Below, in pieces: positions 36,824-47,002 of a stretch of DNA of 64,000 nucleotides (positions are counted from its first letter, which is position 1; every line of letters starts with the position of its first letter). The notes beneath the pieces are model-generated. The model was given only the letters and a program-made list of their open reading frames with translations. It made no database searches and was not told where the DNA came from. The translations under genes were made by a program, and so were the position numbers. The stretch comes from Oxytricha trifallax (Eukaryota; Ciliophora; Spirotrichea; Sporadotrichida; Oxytrichidae). The stretch lies in contig ARYC01000135.1 of NCBI GenBank assembly GCA_000711775.1, positions 1-64,000 of the forward strand. Reading direction: 5' to 3'.

Positions 36824-37660
36824 ATGTAAAATTCTTCCCCCAAACTATAAACGCCCAGTAATTACCTGTAGACACTCAGGTTCAAGTTTAGCTGTATTTT
36901 CGCATTACTCTAGGAATAACTTGTTAGAATAGTTTCAAAAATTATGAAAAAAGCCTTTGAATATGATGAGTACAATTTCAGGTTCAGCCATAGATAATCT
37001 ATAAATGTACACAAAAAGAGCTGTCATGAAAACACCAAAAAAAGGATCATTTAAAAACTAAGACTTCTAACAAATCATGAAATAAAACTAACTCACTTGG
37101 AACAAAAGCTTATAGTAACCGAATGCGATGTTAGAATACAAGGAATATGGGAAAAACTTCGTAAAAATTAGCTCCTTAGATCTGGAACATTATTTAGAGC
37201 AGTAGTTATGAACCCACCCTAGGAGCTCAATTGCTTTGATTTACCGCATGACTGTCTAAATGAAAAGCAAATAAGAGAGATCCTTATGCACCTTATTCTA
37301 GAAGAAGGATATATTTTTATGTGGTTTACGAATGGAAAATTTATAGTTGCACTTTCGCTCTTCAAACATGGCTATAGATGAGAGGAAACCAAAGTTTGGG
37401 TAAAAATATACAAGTTAGTGAAGATATACAGAGAGCCAGGATGATACTTTCAGAATAAGTTCAAGCTTTGTCTAGTAGGAGTCAAGGCAGATATGAAAAA
37501 AAACAAATCATTTAGCAAGATGAAAACAAGCTTAAATGAATTAGAAAAATGTCTTAGAAGTCTGATACTCTCTACAAATTAAAGAGAAATTTGTACCTGG
37601 TGGGCCATGCTCAGAGATATTTGGTAGTCCTAATTAGCTACACTGAGTAATCAGCTTTGA
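36824..37660 (+). pseudogene. Second MT-A70 methyltransferase-like gene, slightly broken
   Basis: From ATG 36,824 the frame is open for 185 codons to TGA 37,379, then continues with a second TGA at about 37,449. An N-terminal basic and Cys/His part (SHRQSINVHKKSCHENTKKR) precedes the MT-A70 domain: DVRIQGIWEKL, VVMNPPQ at the DPPW site (37,211-37,222), EEGYIFMWFTNGKF, LFKHGYR, KVWVK and, after the second TGA, KLCLVGVKA, matching the METTL14 order. A remnant of the ELFGRP motif (SEIFGSPN) is in a shifted frame near 37,615. NPPQ cannot replace DPPW for catalysis, so even the ancestor was probably a non-catalytic subunit. Only two TGAs and one shift suggest fairly recent decay. Confidence 0.65.
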
Positions 37661-38289
37661 TATTATGATTTTTTGTATGTTTAAATTAACTTAAATTTTC
37701 AAACAAATTTAACGGCATGTTATAATATTATATTTACTATACAGCTTTTATTATTACTCATATTAAAGCTTACAAAATCTATCTTCTTTCATTCTTTGTG
37801 GTTTAGCTAATGTAATCATCAACAATTTTAAAGAAATTTAAATAATGATTTGCAAAGACTGCATGTTGAAGCGACAAAACATCCTCATCACAGACAAGGT
37901 GTTTTATTAGCACTGATGATGATAGTCTAATTAAGGATGATGACTTTCTATATCTAATAGATGATCATTTTTTTTAATTGAAAATTCATTTTTGAAGATA
38001 GTAAAATAGTTAAGGAGTGATTTATTGGAAAAATAAATAGTGACTAAAATTAATCATTATTAAATACATCCTAAATATTTTTAATATGAATAATTCTTAA
38101 TTGTGAAATGAGAATCTAACATAAGTTAATAAGCCAAACACTAGGTGCTTTTTTATAGTGATTTACCACAGTTACACGATCTATTATAGTTATTTGTTGC
38201 GAATAATGCGCGTGCCATGCCTCCAGCTTCGCTCATATTTCTAAGCAATTAATTAGTTCTCTTCGCCAATTTTGAAACAGTGGATCTTA

Positions 38290-38680
38290 TTTTTATTATT
38301 TTGGTTTATGATGTTTCTATGCCATCATGATTAATTGTATCTTGCACTTTTTGAGGATTTTCTGTTTCTTTCTTGGAGCTCTTTTAATTTGTTCATCAGT
38401 ACCAGTTCTTTACTGCTTAATACGAGTAGCAAAGCATTAATATCTTATTGTGTCTATCTAACTGGCTTAAGCCCCAGTATTAACTTTTGTACAGCATTGA
38501 ATAATAATAACATGAGTAGTAGAAGGTTGATCTCGTTGGGGCAATATCCGTGGCGCTTAGTCACTATCAGCATTATCACCAACTTTCTCTATATTATAAT
38601 CTCTCTTTTATTTTTGTTTAGTCAAATAAGCTTTAATTACTTAATAGAGATCTTGTTCTTTCGAAGAGATAAGCATTAAC
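38290..38680 (-). pseudogene. Coding tract, unknown basic protein
   Basis: The minus strand frame is open for about 125 codons and reads KVGDNADSDQAPRILPQRDQ and ends in KRAPRKKQKILKKCK. The plus strand has a 114-codon frame over the same bases, but it is the T-rich hydrophobic shadow. No family recognised. Confidence 0.45.
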
Positions 38681-39818
38681 AATTCTAAATGAGTTAATAA
38701 TTGTAGAGATCTAAGCATTATTTATAGTTACTATATCAAATAATCGTTCTTATAAAATGTTGTAATATAAGATGAGTAATAATATACTAAAAAATTTCTA
38801 CCATATAAATGATTCTAAATTAATCTGTTTAGTTTTAACCCATTAATTGATTGCTAATAACACTTTTTTATTTTAAATGTATTATTATTATTATGACTGT
38901 TTGGTTACAGCTATTTAACTTTTACCAAAATTTAAGAAGTTTTCCGCAATAATTAAATGATTACATCAATTAAATTTCAAAGGACGGCATGCCAGAGTAG
39001 AACAATAGCTTCACCAAGGTTTTAACTTTGAGAAAATATTGTTGGACATTTTATATTACTTTTGTAAATTTTACGAGATAGTAAATTTAATTAATTAATC
39101 TGACTAATCCTAATGTATTTTATAATATATTTAAAGTTATATAAATCTAAATGTTTTTTATAGAATATGTTGTTGTATGCTCAAATAAGTCGGTTATGCG
39201 TTAATAATCACGATTCACTGTAATTTTCTTAAGAGGTAAGATGAATAAGAGAACCAAATGGATGAAACCCCAAAAGTAATCGGCTTAATAAGCAGGTTTC
39301 TATAAGAATTATAATGTATATTTGTAACTTAATAACTATGAATTTAAATAGAAGTATTATTAAATTGACAATAATTGAAATTAGTTTTAGTTTCTAGTTG
39401 GAACGTAAGTTTGAGTAAAACAAGTGACATTGCATATGATATATTCTAAATTATTTTTCTCAAAATTAGTAACAGTCCCTAATTTCATTCACAACTTAAC
39501 TATCATCTTAACTTCTCATTAAAGGGGAAATATTTATTTTATAAAAAGAATATTTTAGATTGTCTCTAGAATAAAAAGTTCATGAGTTCCTTCAACAAGT
39601 AAATACCTCAACTGGAATTAAATTTACAGTTTAATATAATTTGTTTGTAGTACTATCTTTATTTGCCCATAAAGAGATATAAAATATTGTTACCAAAAAT
39701 GGATAATAATTTGCATTATACGCCGCATCTGCTTGGGAAAGTATGATAAAAAAAATAAATCTATAAATATGACCAATCCATTAAAAGAAATTAAATTATT
39801 CTATTCCTTAATGAAAAG

Positions 39819-40194
39819 ATGGATTAATCATTACTAATAGAGATATAAAATTAAATAAGGTTTAGCAATGGAAATGATGTAGTTAAGATTTAAAAGAACA
39901 CAAAAACAGTTTCATACGCCGATGCTTAGCAGAAGTTCATTGTGAATATAATCCGATTCTGCCTCGTCAGAGACATTGATTCACATACTGAGTTTATTAA
40001 ACTAATTACGCTGTTATTATTAGAAAGACAATCGTTAAGTAAATGAATAAGGGGGTCAATACTTTCTCAGCTAGACTCATTGATTAAAAGGGATAGGCAA
40101 TACCTAAAGGTAAAGATTGTTGTCATGGGAGTCAAACTAGGTTTTAATGGTATAAATAATAGAGCACTAAAGATTTGTGATAGTTTAAATTATT
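39819..40194 (+). pseudogene. Coding tract cut by a MITE
   Basis: From ATG 39,819 the frame reads MDQSLLIEIQNQIRFSNGND and TVSYADAQQKFIVNIIRF, meets one TGA at 40,044, and continues LKVKIVVMGVKLGFNGINNR up to the AAAACCCC end of the MITE at 40,195. The sharp end of coding signal at that point suggests that the MITE inserted into the gene. The product resembles no family I can name. Confidence 0.45.
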
Positions 40195-40455
40195 AAAACC
40201 CCATGTTTTTTTTTAAAATTTAGATAAGGGGCATTTATTAATAATTAGTAATTTATATATAATTGGCGTAAAATTTAAATGATTAGCCCAATCATTAAAA
40301 CTATTGGCTATAATAATTTTACATATAAATTGAATCAATCAGGGTATGTATATTTATATTTACGCTTATTTTAATTGATTCTGGCCAAGAATACTTAAAC
40401 TCTTGATTATTTATAAATACCTCCTATCTTAATTCTTAATTAATTATGGGGTTTT
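40195..40455. mobile_element. C4A4-ended MITE, copy 1
   Basis: Begins AAAACCCCAT and ends ATGGGGTTTT. The core shares order and sequence with copy 2 at 42,707: ATAATTGGCGTA, GGCTA blocks, and CAATCAGGGT. About 261 bp, no open frame. The right end includes TTAATTCTTAATTAATTA as in copy 2. The ends mimic telomere repeats like those of TBEs, but the subterminal sequence is different. Confidence 0.7.
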
Positions 40456-42706
40456 AAATGTCAAAATTTCACATATTTAATATTAAGTAAGTAAACTGTT
40501 CATTGATAAAAATGAGTTTGTTATTCATGTAATACATATAAAAACAATAATCCATTAATAATACTGAAAGATCAGATTCTGGAAGTTTTTTGTATTGTTT
40601 CTCATACTAAGAAAGTGATTCAATAATAAAATATTTTAAAATCTTTAAACTCATTTATAATTAATTAATTATTTAACTCACTATCAAGATTGTTTGTTGG
40701 AATATATGGAAAAAGTGATTAGCCTTTTTTCTGCTGCTAATTGAAGTAAAATGCTTTTTTGTTACTTTTTTACTTTAAGTTCAATCTTTATCTCATATCC
40801 ATTAATATAGTTCATAAATAAAATAATGGTAATATTTATAGACCTTTAATATTATAATCACGTGCTAGCTGTATTAACAAATTTTTATAGTTTGTAATTT
40901 AAGGAAAGTTATTACAATTTAAGTAAAGAACAAGTGGAAAATAACACTTAACTTGATAGATTTGATGTCTATCTTAGTCTATCTCATGTTATAATTTTTG
41001 ATGATGGTAATTACAGAGTATTCATGACTAATATTGTTTACGATATTATATCAGTAAACATAATAATTATATATTTTTATTGCCACAAATTCAATAATTT
41101 CTATAAAGAATTAACTACATAGCTTTATCAAATATGAAACAATGCTTGAACTGAATTACAAAATGAAGTGAAACTTATCAATTCATTGATATAACTCTTA
41201 TATTTAAAAACTGTAATTGAAAAGAAGCTAATATTTAATGTTATTTGATATTTAAGCCTTCAAATTTAATTCAAATTATAGCTTTCGTATTTGGTGAGAG
41301 GTAGGCTATGAAATTTTGTATAGCCCCAGCTCGTTTTTTATAAAAAATCTTAGAATAAAATAGGACTAATTAGCTAATTTTGAGAATCTTAGGGTGCAAT
41401 GCTTATTATGAAAGATCTAGCTTTCAATTTATCAAAGTAATTTGTTAGTTAATATGCATTAATAGTGTCCATTTTATTATATTAATTAATTATTAAACTA
41501 GCATAAATTAATTGTAATATATAAACTTAAATTAATAAATCTATGAAATTTCAATAGACTATAATGTCAAAAGACAACGAAGAGTATAACAAAGAGCCTC
41601 ATTATTGAAGTAGCTAAATATAATGAAACTTGATTATTATATAAGAAATATATATATATAGTTAAATAGTATGAATTTAAGTTATTAGGTTTATTATACT
41701 CTATTATTACAATTAAGTGCTTATTAAGTATATTTATAAATCAATATATATATATTTTACTCTTTGAAATCATTGAGTGTGATTATTATGGTAAGTTTAA
41801 ATAGTTTTGAAGTCCATAATATCCAAGTCACTGCTTAAAATGCAGCTTACTGCGCGTCTTTTTTTTAGGAAAACATTTGGAATTAAACATTGAAAAGGTA
41901 GTGTGGTTTGGTTTATTTGGTATAAATTTTAAATATTTAAGTGAATTTCGAAATAAATAAAGTTACTCAAATTAGTTTATAATATCATAAATAATATATT
42001 ATGCGGATTGTTTAGTTTGTGTAAGGAATGCAACAAAAGATGAACAGTATTCCTGATTGTCTTACAACTGAATAAGTTTTATACTTTTAATTTATAATAT
42101 ATTCCATCATATATTGTATATGAATTAAAATTTAATACAAATATTTCTAATTCATTGAATTGTTTAATAAATGTATGCCTATTTTTTATGAGACTTGTTT
42201 AAGATGAAGTAATATAAAAGTATAAAATGTTTAAATTAAAAATGCAAAGTATTTTGAAGCAAAAAAATGTTTTATTAACTCATTTTTAAAAATTTATATG
42301 AAGTTATTCAATAAACTATAATTAAACTTACTCAAAATTGTTGAAAGTAAGATAATTTAAACATTTATTATGATATTGTTATGAGAATTCTTCTTATATT
42401 TATATAGCATATCACATACTATTTTATAAACATTCCAGTTCATTCATGATTTTAAAGTCAAAATTATCTGCATCTAATTTTCACCTAATAGAATTTTAAT
42501 TCTTTTTTATATAAAATTATATAATTATCCCCTTCGCAATTGTTAATAAAATAGCTTATGTTTAATTATTCAGAATTTGCAATTTCAAATTTCTTAAACA
42601 CATAATAATTAGTATGAGGAGTAACATTTAATTAATTAAGATTGGGATTTGCATGAGATGATGAGAATCAAGAAGAATTATAATTACTAGGTTAAGACTA
42701 TTATAT
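40456..42706. other. AT-rich spacer between the two MITE copies
   Basis: No supported gene in about 2.2 kb. Confidence 0.4.
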
Positions 42707-42970
42707 AAAACCCCGTTAGTCAATTAAGAATGAAGATTGGGGATTAAGAATAATAAAATTAAGAATTAATTATAATTGGCGTAGATTATTAAAGTTTTGG
42801 CTAATTATTAAAGCCATTGGCTCGATTAATTGTCTCTATAAAATAAACCAATCAGGGTGCGTAAATTTGTTTTTAGCCTAATTATATTTAATTTCAGCCA
42901 ATTATAATTAATTCTTAATTTCATTATTCTTAATCCCCAATCTTCATTCTTAATTGACTAACGGTGTTTT
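42707..42970. mobile_element. C4A4-ended MITE, copy 2, with long inverted ends
   Basis: AAAACCCCGTTAGTCAATTA at the left is matched by an inverted copy at the right ending in GGTGTTTT (one base off GGGGTTTT). The inverted repeats extend for about 75 bp with only a few mismatches, around a 100-bp core shared with copy 1. The flanks both read ATAT, a possible target duplication. The better conserved arms suggest it is younger than copy 1. Confidence 0.8.
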
Positions 42971-44150
42971 ATATGCTTTTATACTAAATTCTCATTATTT
43001 TAAAGCTGATTTCATTACTAAACATAAAGATGGAAAAGATGATTTTATGAATACTTTTCATTTATTGAAGTTGAAACTTTAAACTAAAAGTAGTAAAGAT
43101 TAAATGCAAAATTTTAATTATGTCAAATTTAAATAAGTGAACATACAATCAAGCATTAGTTTAAGTCAGACAAATGAAAACGAGTATATTTTGTAAATAA
43201 TGGTGATTACAACATTTCAAAATGACACAAAATAACAGTGAATGATAGACTATTATAAGTCTAAATTATAATTTTTATCGAAATAAAGCTTTAAATTGAC
43301 AATATTTTTAAACAAAATTATAAACAAATAATTGCAATGTTCAATATGTAAGTTCACACTCAAATTAAAATTTAAGACAGCAATATTATTTCAAGATGAG
43401 ATATACTGTTCAGTTATTTTAGCGATAACATAATTAATAATAGATCAGTGGCATTTAAAATAAATCTCAGAGTTAAGTTTTTTATAATTAACCTTTGAGT
43501 AAGACTTTTTAGTCTCTAAATTTACAATAAAAACATTTGTAGCTCAATCACTTTACTTCAAATATAATAATTAAAATAGATACTTATAATTTATCTTATT
43601 TTAGGGTTATATCTTGAGATAGCATTTATCTGTGTTTAAAACTGATTTTTATTGAGTAAAATGCAATTTAACATTGAAATCATTATAAAAATCATTGATA
43701 AAATTCCATTTGATAATCTGACTAATTAAGTATGACTTAAAACTAGAATACAAATTCGGCTTTGATTTTTCGAGGGGAAGTTTCCTCCCTAAAATGTAGT
43801 TTCCTGACCTGTACATCAAAATATATAATATTTATTAATTTTTAAGAATCTTTAACATCAACTAAGATATAGTTATTTATAATTTACTATAAAATATCAT
43901 ATTACCTTGATAAGGAAGTTCAAATTTTATTGATAATCACATTAATTAATAATAATTAACCATTATTTTTGCATTTTTAATATATAATATGAAAAGAATA
44001 ATAATATACCTTGAAAATTATATATTATAAGCGTTTTTTAGTAAATATTTATAGTAATTGTAATTAAAATTAAAATGTTTCTAATATTTATTTTTCCAAA
44101 AAATATTAATTTAATGTTGGGATCAGGAAACTTCCGAAAAACTGCAAGGG
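42971..44150. other. AT-rich spacer
   Basis: No supported gene. Confidence 0.4.
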
Positions 44151-44169
44151 GCAGTAAAATTTCCACAGA

Positions 44170-44990
44170 ATGCTTCACCATACTTTTGGCACCGAGTTCG
44201 CCCATAGTTACTATTTTCTAGAGCAGGTCCTTCCTAAGTCTTTTGAAGATACCAATGAAAGCTAATGAAATGTCTTTAATCGGACTATACAATATCTAAT
44301 CAATGGCAGTGATGCTAGATCTATTGTATCAAATCTGTTATGGAGTTAGGCTCTTATTATACTTTCCATTGAGTATATGTTGGATCTTACTTATTAAACT
44401 CAATAAAAGAGTAAATTTAATTTGAAAAAGGAAGTTGTTAAAAAAATTCAAAAATAATTATTTACACAAACGCTATTTATCGATTTTACTATATACTTCA
44501 CTTATTTAATCCATTTAGAGTTCAAATATATTAATATTTAGGTTTTTTATTCTGTGTTTGATACAACAAATCTGAATAATTTATTGTGTAATAATTATAA
44601 TTGTTATAATTAGAATGAGTCATAATTTTTTGTAAAATATATTATTAACTTTTACGAATGGGAGCTCTCATAATTTTTTGTAAAATATATTATTAACTTT
44701 TACGAATGGGAGCTCTCATAATTTTTTGTAAAATATATTATTAACTTTTACGAATGGGAGCTCTCATGCGTATAACCTCTCTCAATAAAACTACAGCATT
44801 CAAAAATTCTAGAACAAACCATAAGTGCAATGCGTGCCTTACTACATCAAATAACCAGATCCTCATCAACATCAAAAATATGTCAAAAACAGATTTGAGA
44901 TATTGGTTTTTACTGGTGGTAATTAAACTATCGCTCAAAGCTAGATCTATTAGCATTCAAAGTGAACCTATGGTTCCATCTGGTACATAG
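44170..44990 (+). pseudogene. Coding tract containing an in-frame 48-bp repeat
   Basis: From ATG 44,170 (MLHHTFGTEFAHSYYFLEQ) the frame meets TGA at 44,266 and is then open for 209 codons to TGA 44,896. It includes SIVSNLLWSQALIILSIEY and three exact copies of a 16-residue unit, FFVKYIINFYEWELSQ, encoded by the 48-bp repeat. After TGA 44,896 the frame still reads YRSKLDLLAFKVNLWFHL. No domain recognised. Because the repeat length is a multiple of three the expansion kept the frame, which favours past coding use. Confidence 0.45.
44621..44764 (+). repeat. Three exact tandem copies of a 48-bp unit
   Basis: Units at 44,621-44,668, 44,669-44,716 and 44,717-44,764 are identical; each ends in ACGAATGGGAGCTCT. 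Identity between units implies a recent expansion. Confidence 0.95.
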
Positions 44991-45054
44991 CGATGCAATA
45001 GTCTACTCTAGTCCAACTACTGCTCATGCTTTACAAGCGATATGATTGTTGATG

Positions 45055-45498
45055 TGATAGTTTCAGTTGTCAAGAATACCATTTGACAAATTGAGTATTT
45101 TAAAGTGCCCGAAGGAAAAGCTACAATTTAGTATAGATAATAGCCACACAACAAAGATATTAAGTTTGCTATTGTGATAGAGATACTGATTTTCTTGTAA
45201 AAACAGCTTAAGTCAAGCATCAATCCTTGCTAAGAAACAATACAAAATCTCAAGACGGAGTAGTATTTGAGGATTTTATAATTATCGGAGAGTAAATGGA
45301 GATGCTATTTGATACGATATTAATGAATTTTATTTACTCTTGAAAAGTAGACTCATGAAGACAACTATGACTTAGAAGAAAGGGGTCTATCAATAAAAGA
45401 AATCTTATCTAAATATTCTGAAATCACCAAGGCGTTTCCTCCTCTATTTAAGAGAAATTAAAATTAAAATTTCAGGAAATTGTGATTAGACGAAATGA
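45055..45498 (+). pseudogene. Coding tract continuing from 44.2 kb
   Basis: Frame with IEYFKVPEGKATIQYRQQ and FAIVIEILIFLQKQLKSSI, open about 80 codons between TGA codons, followed by a further protein-like part in another frame (EERGLSIKEILSKYSEITKA). It links the repeat-bearing tract and the open frame at 45,499. Confidence 0.4.
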
Positions 45499-46020
45499 AT
45501 GGTATAGATAACACTTACAAAAACATGCTACTAACAATTTGAAAATTCTATAAATGTGCAATGTCGTGTAGGTAAGATTCATTAGCTTGTTATAGAAAAA
45601 TAAGAGGCTTCAATATTACAGTTTCTGCTGTAATTTTCTTGCCTTGAAATCTATAGAGTACTTCATATGATAAAGAAGTTTCGAATAGCACTAATATTCA
45701 GATTTCGAGTACCAATTCTACACTTTCTACTTCTGCAATACGATTATTAGATACGTAAAAATAGAAAATAAAGCATCAGCGCATCTAAAGGTGTATATAA
45801 AGACTATGATTAAAGTAAAGGCAGAAGCAGAATAGACGTTTCCCTTTGTATTGATGTTGTATGTCGTAATTTTTCAAACCATCTAATCCATCTGATTTAA
45901 GAGATGCCACTCGTTTATATAGTTTAGTATGATCTAAAGCATTTTAATTTTAGCAATATACCCTTAGTCATTTTACCTAATTAAGAGATCTTTGTGCTCT
46001 ATTGTCTAAAATATGGATGA
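45499..46020 (+). CDS. 173-codon open frame, unknown protein
   Basis: ATG 45,499 follows directly on a TGA; the ciliate-code frame is open to TGA 46,018-46,020. It reads LQFLLQFSCLEIYRVLHMIK, KFRIALIFRFRVPILHF and GVYKDYDQSKGRSRIDVSL. It may be the C-terminal part of a gene spread over 44.2-46.0 kb. No domain recognised. The stop is 424 bp from the stop of the convergent minus-strand gene at 46,445. Confidence 0.45.
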
Positions 46021-46444
46021 GCTTATCTACTTGAGTAAGTAAATGCGATACTTCAACATTAGCGAACTCAAGAAGATGACCACTTAACATATGAAATAGC
46101 CCTAGAAAGATAAATGTTGAAAAATAGGAAAAATACAGGCTATCACGACCAATATGAAAACTTAAATTTAAATTAAAAATTCATACAAAATTGAGTCATT
46201 TAAATAGCAAATAAATACATGTTATTATATCTCAATCGATGAATATTTTTCTATTTCAAAAATTGCACAATTAAGTTAATAAGATATTTGTGTATTTGTA
46301 TTTTTTACATTAATCCTATTTTTCACATTCTTTTAATTATTAATTTTATTTAATAAAGTTTAATAAGGATCCATATTTAGTACTGATACTTAATTTTTAA
46401 GGTTGCCTATTTAGTACTAATTTTATCTCATGACGTATTAGAAG

Positions 46445-47002
46445 TCATTGTGAAAACATGTGTTTTGACACAACTTTAGTATTTAATGGTAATAGAGATA
46501 GGTAATATATTATTGGCAAGGAATTATTGCCTGAGCTTTTTGAATAGTAGCTAGATTCTTCAAAGTAGTTTTAGTCTTCTTTTTCCTCTTTTGAGCTCCA
46601 ATCTTCCTCATTGTCTGAGTATATGACTTTCTTTGTTATTGTTTCTCTTTTTGTTGTTTCAAAATGAGCCATTAGAGTGGGTAGCGCTGGTACTTGGTCT
46701 GTTGTGAATCTTTCGAAACCAACCTAGTTTTCTTAACTAAAATCGCTTTCAGAGTAGTTTGTTTAGTCTCTAAATTGAGGTTTTGGTTCAGCTTGTTAGG
46801 TTTATGAATTATAATTTATTGATATTAATCTAAGCAGTTGTAGAAGCTGTTGTGTACAGATGTGGACTATGTCACACGAGTTTTCCTCTTGGAATTGGAT
46901 TCTTGTTAGTTGAATCTAGAACTCGTTTGTTAGTTGGTAGCCTTTTCTGATGATGTATCTAGCAGCGAAAGTTATTTTTTCTAAAATGTGTATTGTCCCC
47001 AT
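46445..47002 (-). CDS. Intact 185-aa gene of unknown function
   Basis: On the minus strand the frame is complete from ATG at 47,002 to TGA at 46,445-46,447, with ten TAA/TAG codons read as Gln and no TGA. It starts MGTIHILEKITFAARYIIRK, has an LLQLLRLISINY helix, a region with PALPTLMAHFETTKRE, and an acidic serine-rich tail (VIYSDNEEDWSSKEEKEDQ). The tail resembles disordered regions of nuclear proteins; residues 75-165 look unstructured. I recognise no family. Residue diversity, intactness and strand purine bias make it the clearest host-type gene in the window. The AT-rich DNA upstream of 47,002 would hold its promoter. Confidence 0.65.

Noticed and set aside
44741..44990. Two overlapping standard-code frames on both strands
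   Set aside because: They are explained by the tract with the 48-bp repeat; the longer ciliate-code frame spans them.
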